A stretch of DNA of 64,000 bases from Vreelandella massiliensis. Its GTDB lineage: Bacteria; Pseudomonadota; Gammaproteobacteria; Pseudomonadales; Halomonadaceae. The DNA lies in contig NZ_LT699745.1 of assembly GCF_900155385.1 (NCBI RefSeq), forward strand, positions 1,891,561 to 1,955,560, in the 5' to 3' direction. A model generated the notes under the pieces. It saw only the letters and a program-made list of their open reading frames with translations. It was not told where the DNA came from and ran no database searches. Shown piece after piece: positions 1 to 7,032 of this stretch. The position numbers and the translations under genes were made by a program. The stretch's first letter is position 1. Every line of letters begins with the position of its first letter.

Positions 1-1
1 T

Positions 2-259
2 AGCTACGACCCGAAACGCATCGACTATGACCGCGTAGCCGAGTTCCTCGACGACGTGTTCGTCGCCTTCCCACAACCGACCGCGAATTTGAAACCGCGC
101 CTCGACGATCTGCAAGCGCAAATTGCCCAGCACCGCCAAACCCTCGCCGCGCTAAAGGATGCCGGGGCCGAGCCTGACTTAACCGACGAGCAACTGTTCA
201 TCACCGCCCAGGCCAACGTGGTGAATCCGAGCATGGCTGGATACTCACGCGCCGCGTAA
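2..259 (+). CDS. 3' end of an unrecognised phage gene
   Basis: The reading frame is open from the first bases of the window and stops at a TAA at 257-259, so only the last 85 residues are visible and the true start is upstream. The visible part is acidic and helical, with a Gln/Leu-rich stretch (LDDLQAQIAQHRQTLAALKD) that could form a short coiled coil. I recognise no domain. It ends 42 bases before the next gene, which has its own Shine-Dalgarno sequence (GAGGAG), so it belongs to the same rightward early operon. An internal ATG at 56 gives a shorter frame, but reading continues cleanly upstream of it. Confidence 0.55.
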   Translation, partial: SYDPKRIDYDRVAEFLDDVFVAFPQPTANLKPRLDDLQAQIAQHRQTLAALKDAGAEPDLTDEQLFITAQANVVNPSMAGYSRAA

Positions 260-301
260 CCCGCACCCCTCGCCCACTGCCACTCACTGAGGAGCGATCA
301 C

Positions 302-2248
302 ATGGACTTACTCAACCCCGAAGTCGTTCACGCCGCCAGCATGGAAGATTTGTTCTGGCAGCACGCCTTAACCCCCGCCGAAGTAACCCTGACCCTGGAG
401 CAACTATTCCTGGCCATCGACACCCACCCCGATGTGGGTAAGCTCGGCCTCACAATCGACATCATTGACAGAAGTAACGACGCCACGTTCAACCTGCGCA
501 TTGAGTTCAACAACTTCATCCATTGCCAGATGCGCACCCACATCCTGCGAACACTTGACGACCAAAGCCCGCTGAAAAACCGCGACGCTTACGAAACCGT
601 CCCTGGGTTCCTTATCGAGTGTAACTCGACCGGTTTAACCCTCCGCCATGTTCCCAAAACCCGCGAGATGCTGCGGACGCTCAAGCGCGCCTTCGCCACC
701 AGCGGCATGGCACCGTTTGAGGACGCCGTTTGGCGCTTTGACGACATCGCCCCCATCGACCGGCTGTTCGCCGCGATCAACGTCACGCTGCCGCCAAGTT
801 ACCATTTCCGCAATATGCCCGACCTCTACCCACGTATGTACGCGGAGCTGGGCAGTTGGCTACGGCTGACCGGCGACATCCCCGCCTCCGAGGTACCGTA
901 CTACGCGCTCCGCGAACTGGGTCGCATCAAGAACAACGAGTATCAAGCACTGCCCACCGACATCATCGAGGCGATAGATAAGCTCACCTACATCAAAGAA
1001 ACCCCGCACCTTGCCATCAAAGGGTCAAACCGAGGCAAGATGGCCTACACCGAGAACAGACGCAAAGGAGCCGCCGACACCCAGAGCGTGATGAAACCCG
1101 GCAAGTACCTCCGCCGTGTGCTGAAGGACAACGTGTCCGACCAAAAGCTCAAGGAGATGGTCGCCGAGATGCAGTCCCACGCCAAACACGACGTAAGGAT
1201 CGTCACGACACCGGGGGAAGCCGCCGATGTCTATATGAACGGGCCAAACAGTTGTATGTCCCACGGCGAAGAACGCTTTGACCGAACCTTCGACCTCGAC
1301 GACGACTGGCGACACCCCATCGAAGCGCTGTTCTGGCCCGATGGCAGTGGCGATATCCACTTGGTCTATGTCGAGGTGCAAAACCGCCCCGCCGCGCGCG
1401 CCCTGATCCATACCAAAAACCGAGCGTACCCGTGCGTTTACGCAAGCGACTGGGCACCGGGCGCGCGTGAAACCTTAGAGGCTTGGCTCGACGAAAACGG
1501 CTACCGCCAAGCAAGCGACGCCCTCGACGGTGCCAGAATCCCGCGCATCGAGTTACGCAACGGCACAATCCTCTGCCCTTACATCGACACCCACAACCGC
1601 GGCGTGGAAGTTCACAACGACCACCTAGTGATAGATGGCCCTCATGAGGCGGAATACAGCGCCGGGTTCATTGACCCAGACGGCGTAATCGCAGACTGCC
1701 TTTGCCAACGCTGCGAAGAACGCGTTGACGAGGATGAAACCACCTACATCGAGCGCGAAGGGATCGACGTTTGTCAAAGCTGCCTTGACGATTATGTCTG
1801 GGCACTCACCGATGACGGCGTAGAACTTGTCCGCGAGGACGACTGCGAAATGATCGACGGCTCACACATCTATGGCGGCGTAGAGTTTGGCTACGTCCAC
1901 GACTCCGCTTCTGACTACGACCTAGAACGCGCGGGCCTGTGCCGCGTGGAACGCACGGGTGAGATCATGGATAAGGATGGCTGTACCCAAACCGATGACG
2001 GCGAATGGGTCGAGGACGACGAAATCCGTGACACGCACACCGCGCCCAGCCCCAATCTGCCCGTGTATGAGGACTACATTCGCGTCGACACGGATGACGT
2101 ACACCGTACCGAAGATTGCGTATGGATGGCCGACCATAACGAATGGTGGTGGGACCAAGATCGCGCCATTGGCGATGAGTACACCATCGAACACGTTCAA
2201 AATTACCAAGTGGCCACCGAGGTAGAAGACAATGCCGATGCCGCTTAG
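302..2248 (+). CDS. Large phage protein of unknown function with a Cys4 zinc-binding-like motif
   Basis: 648 residues, with start ATG 8 bases after a strong GAGGAG ribosome site. I do not know its function. The middle holds a conserved-looking core around VYMNGPNSCMSH (about residues 312-323) of a kind I associate with uncharacterised phage proteins. Near residues 460-500 there are two CxxC pairs (CQRC and CQSC, about 20 residues apart), spaced like a treble-clef zinc site. The C-terminal 150 residues are very acidic and contain three degenerate units built as Cys, three residues, Asp, then an aromatic-rich turn (CEMID, CTQTDD, CVWMAD). Transcription continues into the peptidase gene downstream. 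A regulatory or nucleic-acid-binding role is possible but unproven. Confidence 0.6.
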   Translation: MDLLNPEVVHAASMEDLFWQHALTPAEVTLTLEQLFLAIDTHPDVGKLGLTIDIIDRSNDATFNLRIEFNNFIHCQMRTHILRTLDDQSPLKNRDAYETVPGFLIECNSTGLTLRHVPKTREMLRTLKRAFATSGMAPFEDAVWRFDDIAPIDRLFAAINVTLPPSYHFRNMPDLYPRMYAELGSWLRLTGDIPASEVPYYALRELGRIKNNEYQALPTDIIEAIDKLTYIKETPHLAIKGSNRGKMAYTENRRKGAADTQSVMKPGKYLRRVLKDNVSDQKLKEMVAEMQSHAKHDVRIVTTPGEAADVYMNGPNSCMSHGEERFDRTFDLDDDWRHPIEALFWPDGSGDIHLVYVEVQNRPAARALIHTKNRAYPCVYASDWAPGARETLEAWLDENGYRQASDALDGARIPRIELRNGTILCPYIDTHNRGVEVHNDHLVIDGPHEAEYSAGFIDPDGVIADCLCQRCEERVDEDETTYIEREGIDVCQSCLDDYVWALTDDGVELVREDDCEMIDGSHIYGGVEFGYVHDSASDYDLERAGLCRVERTGEIMDKDGCTQTDDGEWVEDDEIRDTHTAPSPNLPVYEDYIRVDTDDVHRTEDCVWMADHNEWWWDQDRAIGDEYTIEHVQNYQVATEVEDNADAA

Positions 2249-2327
2249 TCTTGACCATCATAATCAGCACAGCGTATATTCCGAGTCTGTCGTTGACGGA
2301 CCCGCCACCACCCAAGGAAGCGATACC

Positions 2328-3476
2328 ATGAGCCAACTTGCCCCCAAACAAAAGCTGCCCGCCCTCAAAGCCGCCGTGTCACCAACACCCGTCTTTGAGA
2401 ACATCGAAGCGACCCCGGTACCCATCGGCGATCTGTACGACATCCTCAGCTACCGCCGCGTGGCCAATGAGCGCGGGGAACTGGACATGATCGACAAATA
2501 CATCATGCCACTGAACCCGGTAAAGGATGCCTACGGCAACTACTTCGTCACCATACCAGGGCCACAGGACACAGCGCCGGTAGTTGCCTTCACCGCGCAC
2601 ACCGACTCGGTACACTACGACGGGCACCGTTACTCCTTCGTCGAACCCGCTAAACCGGAACCACACAGACCACGCCAATCGCTCAAGGTCGAGAACCACA
2701 TCCTGAGCCTCGCGGTACCGGACAACTGCCTCGGGGCCGACGATGGCACAGGCATCTGGGTACTGCTCAACCTAATCAAGGCGGGTGTCCCCGGCCTTTA
2801 CTGCTTCTACCGTGACGAGGAGTCCGGTCGCCAGGGCAGTGAGTGGTCAGCCAAGCACGAACCCAACCGTTACGCCAACATCGCCGCGATGCTCTCTTTC
2901 GACCGCCGCGGTGTCACCGATATCATCACCCACCAGATGGGCCAGCGCTGCTGCTCAGAAGTATTCGCAGAGCATATCGCCAACGCCATCGACCCCGGTG
3001 AATGTAGCCCTGACGACGGTGGCTCCTTCACCGACAGCTACTCGTTCCTCGACCTGATACCGGAATGTACCAACGTCTGCGTGGGCTACTACGCCCAACA
3101 CACCCCCAACGAGTACCAAGACCTGACCTGGGCCGCGTATCTGGTCAACCGCCTGATCACCATGGACTGGAGCATCGTGCCCATCGGACGCGAACCGGGC
3201 GAAACCGACAACTACGGCCACCTCTATAGCTGCGCCGACATCGTGAACAGCTTCCCCGACGACGTAGGCGAGGCGCTGGAGCAGTTCTACGGCATCACCA
3301 GCGAGGAACTCTTGGACATTATCGCCGAGATCAACTGCACCACGGTTGAGAGAGTCGCTGACCAGATCGACCTTGACCTATCCACCCGCGTTGAACCGTT
3401 CGGCCTCAGCCTAACCCGCGACGACGACTACGCCGACTTCCCGTTCGATGATCTGGGGGACTACGACCATGAATAA
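2328..3476 (+). CDS. M20/M28-type zinc peptidase homologue carried by phage
   Basis: 382 residues from ATG 2328, which has AAGGAAG upstream; an in-frame ATG at 2232 would overlap the previous gene and has no ribosome site. The metal-site pattern of the M20/M28 metallopeptidase clan is visible: HTD in FTAHTDSVH, an aspartate in CLGADDGTG, paired glutamates in YRDEESG, and an aspartate in LSFDRRG. A late His (YYAQHTPNEY) could complete the site. This suggests an aminopeptidase or peptidase T-like hydrolase with two metals, but the substrate cannot be read from the sequence. About 60 extra residues follow the catalytic core. Its stop codon overlaps the csrA start. A peptidase of this type in a phage replication module is unusual. 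Confidence 0.72.
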   Translation: MSQLAPKQKLPALKAAVSPTPVFENIEATPVPIGDLYDILSYRRVANERGELDMIDKYIMPLNPVKDAYGNYFVTIPGPQDTAPVVAFTAHTDSVHYDGHRYSFVEPAKPEPHRPRQSLKVENHILSLAVPDNCLGADDGTGIWVLLNLIKAGVPGLYCFYRDEESGRQGSEWSAKHEPNRYANIAAMLSFDRRGVTDIITHQMGQRCCSEVFAEHIANAIDPGECSPDDGGSFTDSYSFLDLIPECTNVCVGYYAQHTPNEYQDLTWAAYLVNRLITMDWSIVPIGREPGETDNYGHLYSCADIVNSFPDDVGEALEQFYGITSEELLDIIAEINCTTVERVADQIDLDLSTRVEPFGLSLTRDDDYADFPFDDLGDYDHE

Positions 3477-3666
3477 GCGCCGCGTCCTCAGTCTCAACAA
3501 AGCCGCCCGACCGGGGCGGCTCGTTATCACCCGCAAGCACCAAGAGAGCGTGCAAATCGGCGACGACGTAACCGTCACCGTCATCAAACACCACAACGGC
3601 GATGTGCGCTTGTCCATCGAAGCGCCGCGCACCACCAAAATCCTACGCACGGAGCTAAGCAGTTAA
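3469..3666 (+). CDS. csrA: CsrA/RsmA-family RNA-binding regulator encoded in the phage module
   Basis: 65 residues. The stretch RLVITRKHQESVQIGDDV, followed by VTVIKHHNGDVRLSIEAP, matches the five-strand CsrA fold and its usual 60-70 residue length. CsrA dimers bind GGA-containing hairpins in mRNA leaders and usually repress translation. The residues near the N-terminal RNA-binding strand (LVITRK) resemble the cellular LILTRR. The protein has 16 extra N-terminal residues before this strand, which cellular CsrA lacks. The start codon overlaps the peptidase stop (ATGAATAA), and the stop overlaps the dut start (TAATG), so all three are probably translationally coupled. It may retune host or phage mRNAs during infection (inference). 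Confidence 0.85.
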   Translation: MNKRRVLSLNKAARPGRLVITRKHQESVQIGDDVTVTVIKHHNGDVRLSIEAPRTTKILRTELSS

Positions 3667-4097
3667 TGACCAACCCCAACCTACTCGTCAAACGTCTCAC
3701 CAACGACGCCCAACTGCCGACACGCGGCACGCCGCTTTCGGCAGGCTGGGACATCTACTGCACCGAGTCCGTCGACATTCCACCGGGCCGCCGCGCCGTG
3801 CTACCCACCGGCCTCGCCATGGCCGTGGAACCGGGCTGGTACCTGCGTATCGCCCCACGCTCAGGGCTTGCCGCCAAGCAGGGCTACAACGTTCACGCCG
3901 GAGTCATCGACGCGGACTACCGCGGCGAGGTCAAAGTGGCCCTGATCAATCACGGCGACGAAACCCTCGAATTTCGCCGGGGCGATCGCATCGCACAAGC
4001 CATCATGGAGCGCTGCTCCACTGGCGCGTTGATCGAAGTGACTGATCTACCGGAAACCTCACGCGGCACACATGGGCTCGGGAGCACAGGCCGATGA
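3666..4097 (+). CDS. dut: Deoxyuridine 5'-triphosphate nucleotidohydrolase (dUTPase)
   Basis: 143 residues, the usual length for a trimeric dUTPase. It converts dUTP to dUMP and pyrophosphate, keeping uracil out of DNA and supplying dUMP for thymidylate synthesis. The five family motifs appear in order: AGWDIY, APRSGLA, GVIDADYRGEV, RGDRIAQ and the C-terminal glycine-rich arm RGTHGLGSTG. The catalytic Asp lies in motif 3. The pathway partner ThyX is encoded 1.4 kb downstream. The start overlaps the csrA stop by one base, and the stop overlaps a small downstream frame by four bases (ATGA). Confidence 0.97.
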   Translation: MTNPNLLVKRLTNDAQLPTRGTPLSAGWDIYCTESVDIPPGRRAVLPTGLAMAVEPGWYLRIAPRSGLAAKQGYNVHAGVIDADYRGEVKVALINHGDETLEFRRGDRIAQAIMERCSTGALIEVTDLPETSRGTHGLGSTGR

Positions 4098-4174
4098 CCA
4101 ACAAAACCTTGACCCACTACACCACCCAGGCCAACGCCATTGCCACCATTTACGCGTACATGGAGGGGTTATGA
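4094..4174 (+). CDS. Possible 26-residue coupled small gene
   Basis: An open frame of 27 codons begins with the ATGA that also closes dut, and ends with a TGA overlapping the ATG of the next gene, again as ATGA. The product would be MTNKTLTHYTTQANAIATIY plus six residues. Four-base overlaps at both ends, as between neighbouring real genes here, favour translation. There is no homology I can name, and a simple spacer remains possible. Confidence 0.4.
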   Translation: MTNKTLTHYTTQANAIATIYAYMEGL

Positions 4175-4668
4175 CCCAACAACCTGAGATCGTGGCCTAT
4201 CGCCACGTCAACAAAAAAGACCCGGCCATGTGCGGCGTAAGCCTGACGCATGACCCCAGTTGCTACAGCACCGAAACCAACATAGAGCCGTTAGTACGCC
4301 TAAGCGACTACGAAGCATTGGCGGCGCATGTGGAGCAATTGATAGAACTGGCCAAAGCGCAACAAGAATGGATAGACGCAGTGCCTCAAGACGTGGTGCT
4401 GCCCACTATGCCGGGTTTTGACCGCGATTGGGCCGATAGAGTTTTAAGCGACGCGCCCACAACCACGTTCCAAAAAGCCATCATACAAATCGAAAAGCTG
4501 GAACGCGAGCAAAACGCCATCGCCCAGGCGCTTAATTACCACATTCTGCTCAAACAAGCCGAAGCGCTTGAGTACGCAGCACGTAACGTAGTCGGGTGGT
4601 CATCATGCCAGCGACTAAAAGACCATGCCGCCGAACTCCGCCAGCAAGCCAAAGGAGGAGCAAAATGA
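4171..4668 (+). CDS. Phage hypothetical protein, helical, member of a tandem pair
   Basis: 165 residues from ATG 4171, preceded by GGAGG. The N-terminal 40 residues are polar; the remainder is strongly helical (DYEALAAHVEQLIELAKAQQ, then a Leu/Glu-rich segment) and probably coiled coil. It shares two short motifs with the next gene: EALAAHV/DALAAHV near the middle and ELRQQA at the C-terminus. This points to an ancestral duplication or a common modular origin. Such mosaic early-region proteins are common in phages, and I know no function for this one. The stop overlaps the start of the next gene (ATGA). Confidence 0.6.
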   Translation: MTQQPEIVAYRHVNKKDPAMCGVSLTHDPSCYSTETNIEPLVRLSDYEALAAHVEQLIELAKAQQEWIDAVPQDVVLPTMPGFDRDWADRVLSDAPTTTFQKAIIQIEKLEREQNAIAQALNYHILLKQAEALEYAARNVVGWSSCQRLKDHAAELRQQAKGGAK

Positions 4669-5153
4669 TCAACGCTAATTATCTGCGGGAAACTGCTCGT
4701 GCTATTTGCAGAGACCTACCTGAAGAGGAATTACACAGCCACCCCGCATGGCGGGCGGCTGATCGTATCGAAGAGCTTGAGGGGGTGCGTGACGATATAC
4801 GCAAGCTGGTCTACATCGGTGAGCATATGCACGAAGACTGCTCATGGAAATACCGCTTCAGTGAAATCAAAGATGAAAAGGATGCCCTGGCCGCGCATGT
4901 GAAGCGAATACATGCAGCTTTTTGTAAGTATAAAGACTCCGAGTATGGCAGCGAAGAGGAACTTGAAGCAGAAGCCTATCTGTATGACGTGATAGAGGAA
5001 ACCCCTGCCACCTCCCTCGCCCACCTAAAAGCTCAGTGGCAAGCGGAAGTATTGGAACAACTGTTTATCGAAATGCAGACCACTAATTGGGGCGCAGAAA
5101 TTCTTCCCAAGATAAGGGAACTCCGCCAACAAGCCGAAAAACTTACACCATGA
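4665..5153 (+). CDS. Phage hypothetical protein, second member of the tandem pair
   Basis: 162 residues from ATG 4665, with a perfect AAAGGAGGAG ribosome site. It is charged and helical. DALAAHVKRI at about residues 66-75 and the C-terminal IRELRQQAEK echo the preceding protein. The segment SLAHLKAQWQAEVLEQL resembles the tail ends of small mosaic proteins in proteobacterial prophages, from memory of the family style only. No catalytic motif is visible. The stop overlaps the ATG at 5150. Confidence 0.6.
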   Translation: MINANYLRETARAICRDLPEEELHSHPAWRAADRIEELEGVRDDIRKLVYIGEHMHEDCSWKYRFSEIKDEKDALAAHVKRIHAAFCKYKDSEYGSEEELEAEAYLYDVIEETPATSLAHLKAQWQAEVLEQLFIEMQTTNWGAEILPKIRELRQQAEKLTP

Positions 5154-5500
5154 AATTCACCAAGTTTGACCGCCCTTTGGCTGACGAAGAAGAACGCTCC
5201 GGCACACGTATCCCGGATGACCAGCCGCATGGAAATTTCACTCGGATTAAGAACTTCCCAGGCCGCACGGTACCCGCCAACACCGCCTATCAGCGGTGGG
5301 TGCGTAACCCTGAACTGAGTTTGGAACAAGTCTGCACCATGCCGGTTAATAAAGGGCGGCGTCTGTTCGCCCATCGCCAGCACCCCGAGTACCTGGCCGA
5401 TCTGGCAAGCGACAAACTGCACAAGGACATCGCTCAGAAGTGGGGGCTTAACTACAACACCGTGGCTCGCCACCGCAACGAGGAGAGAAACAAACAATGA
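5150..5500 (+). CDS. Small phage protein with C-terminal helix-turn-helix
   Basis: 116 residues from the ATG at 5150, which overlaps the previous stop by four bases. The last 30 residues (DIAQKWGLNYNTVARHRNEE) have the spacing of a helix-turn-helix recognition unit, so it probably binds DNA. The N-terminal half is Arg/Pro-rich and I cannot assign it. It could be a small transcription factor or part of replication-origin recognition; the sequence does not decide. The stop overlaps the thyX start. Confidence 0.6.
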   Translation: MKFTKFDRPLADEEERSGTRIPDDQPHGNFTRIKNFPGRTVPANTAYQRWVRNPELSLEQVCTMPVNKGRRLFAHRQHPEYLADLASDKLHKDIAQKWGLNYNTVARHRNEERNKQ

Positions 5501-6159
5501 CCATCAAAGTCGAGTACATCGACCACATGGGCGACGACCTTCGCGTCGTCAACGCCGCTCGTGTCTCGTTCGACAAAGAGAGCGAGCTGATAGACGGACA
5601 CATGCTGTCCGGAAAGGACGGCAAGCTCCTCAATTACCTGGCCAAGCATGGCCACTTTACCCCGTTCACGCACCCGATGATCACGCTGCGCGAAACCGTG
5701 CCGATCTTCGTGGCCCGCCAGCGCTTCAAGCATGTCGTTGGCTTCACCTACAACGAAGTGTCGCGTCGGTACGTCGACGACGAGCCGGAGTTCTTCACGC
5801 CTGACGTATGGCGCACTCGTCCAGAGGGCAGCGTGAAGCAAGGATCCGGCGCCCCCATCGACGAGGGCGCCCTTGTTTGGACATGCCCTACAGACGAATA
5901 CCGGGGCGCCATCTCTCGATGCAAAGAGGCATACCAAGAGATGCTGGCTTGCGGTGTGGCCCCCGAACAGGCCCGCATGGTCTTACCCCAGTCGATGATG
6001 ACCAGCTACTACGTCACCGGCTCACTTGCCGCCTTCGCCCGTGCCTACAAGCTCCGCGAAGACGGTCACGCGCAGAAGGAAATCCAAGACTTGGCCCATC
6101 AATGGGACAAGATCATCCGCCCACTCTTTCCTCATTCCTGGGAGGCACTCACCCAATGA
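5497..6159 (+). CDS. thyX: Flavin-dependent thymidylate synthase ThyX
   Basis: 220 residues. It methylates dUMP to dTMP using methylenetetrahydrofolate, with FAD and NADPH. The signature lies at residues 74-92: ARQRFKHVVGF followed by NEVSRRYVD. In cellular ThyX the first half reads RHR; here it is KHV within an ARQ-x-x-KH-x-VG pattern, which I know from phage-type ThyX, so this is a subtype and not a defect. C-terminal QARMVLPQSMMTSYYVTGSL matches the family's conserved QARxxLP region that contacts substrate. Together with dut upstream it forms a dTTP supply module. The stop overlaps the next start. Confidence 0.95.
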   Translation: MTIKVEYIDHMGDDLRVVNAARVSFDKESELIDGHMLSGKDGKLLNYLAKHGHFTPFTHPMITLRETVPIFVARQRFKHVVGFTYNEVSRRYVDDEPEFFTPDVWRTRPEGSVKQGSGAPIDEGALVWTCPTDEYRGAISRCKEAYQEMLACGVAPEQARMVLPQSMMTSYYVTGSLAAFARAYKLREDGHAQKEIQDLAHQWDKIIRPLFPHSWEALTQ

Positions 6160-6482
6160 ACGCATACACCCACCCCGAACTTCATGCCAACGACATCGTG
6201 CAACGTGCCGCTATGCACATGCACAACCGCGCCTCGACCTATGACAAGCCCGGAGGCGAGCGCTCCATGGCCAAAACCGTCGCCATGTTCAACACCCTGG
6301 CCGATGCTGACCTAACAGAAGAAGACGGGTGGATGTTCATGGCCATCTTAAAGGTGGTTCGCAGCCAACAAGGCGATTTCCGCCTCGACAACTATGAAGA
6401 CGGCTGTGCCTACTTCGCCCTCGCCGCCGAAGCCGGTGCCGTTGCCCGAAATTATAAGCATAGCGAGTTACCCGATGCCTAA
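6156..6482 (+). CDS. DUF6378-type phage protein
   Basis: 108 residues, starting at an ATGA overlapping the thyX stop. The pattern HNRASTYDKPGGERSM, followed by EEDGWMFMAILKVVRSQQGD and a conserved DNYEDGCAYFALAAE end, is the one I associate with the DUF6378 family found widely in phages next to nucleotide-metabolism genes. The biochemical function is unknown. The short helical fold with Glu/Asp pairs resembles MazG-like nucleotide pyrophosphohydrolases, but I cannot show that from the sequence. Downstream overlap with the next gene is eight bases. Confidence 0.65.
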   Translation: MNAYTHPELHANDIVQRAAMHMHNRASTYDKPGGERSMAKTVAMFNTLADADLTEEDGWMFMAILKVVRSQQGDFRLDNYEDGCAYFALAAEAGAVARNYKHSELPDA

Positions 6483-6705
6483 TCCAGCCCTCAACTACGA
6501 CTCCGATTGGGACTACCACAACAGCAACCTCAGTCCCGAGGATCAAATCGTCCAGGCACTCAGCGATGGAGAGGATCACGCTCTCACCTGCGAGTACATC
6601 AACTGGATGATCAAGCAACGCCCTGAGGCGGTCGCCAACTTACTGATCGACACCGCCGAGGCCCACACACACCTCGACGCCTTCGCTCGCCACTACGTCA
6701 AATAA
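6475..6705 (+). CDS. Phage hypothetical protein, 76 residues
   Basis: Begins at ATG 6475, overlapping the previous gene's end (ATGCCTAA). It is acidic, with a helical C-terminal half (CEYINWMIKQRPEAVANLLI). No domain recognised. The preceding gene's last codons contain GAGTTACCC, which offers only a weak ribosome site, so coupling to the upstream gene is likely. Confidence 0.55.
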   Translation: MPNPALNYDSDWDYHNSNLSPEDQIVQALSDGEDHALTCEYINWMIKQRPEAVANLLIDTAEAHTHLDAFARHYVK

Positions 6706-6752
6706 CAAGACGATATCGAAGGCGAAGCCCAAGCCGAACGACAAGGACTCCT

Positions 6753-7025
6753 ATGACCAGTGCCTCCACCGCCCGCGTCCTCGACAACGCCGCCGCCGAC
6801 ATCGAGAACAACAAGCAGATCGTCGGCCCCTTGATCCAGTACGCGGTTGAACACTTCCCGCGCCTCGACGACCGCCTGCGCTTCATGGCACTGATCACCT
6901 TCGCCTGCGCCCGGTTCACCGAAACGGAAAGCGTCGAGGACATCTTACGCGAGCTGCCCGACGCAATCACCGACATTGCCAAGCAGTTCGTCGAGGAAAC
7001 CAGCACACACCACACTGTACACTGA
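6753..7025 (+). CDS. Phage hypothetical protein, 90 residues
   Basis: ATG 6753 follows AAGGACTCCT. The product is acidic and mostly helical, with a central LDDRLRFMALITFACARF segment and a C-terminal Glu/Thr-rich tail. I do not recognise it. It lies seven bases before the DNA polymerase gene and so is probably co-transcribed with it; a polymerase accessory role would be a guess. Confidence 0.55.
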   Translation: MTSASTARVLDNAAADIENNKQIVGPLIQYAVEHFPRLDDRLRFMALITFACARFTETESVEDILRELPDAITDIAKQFVEETSTHHTVH

Positions 7026-7032
7026 GACGATC

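Noticed and set aside
1025-1411. Long leftward frames opposite phage genes
   Set aside because: They mirror real rightward genes in a GC-rich sequence, have no ribosome sites and no domains.
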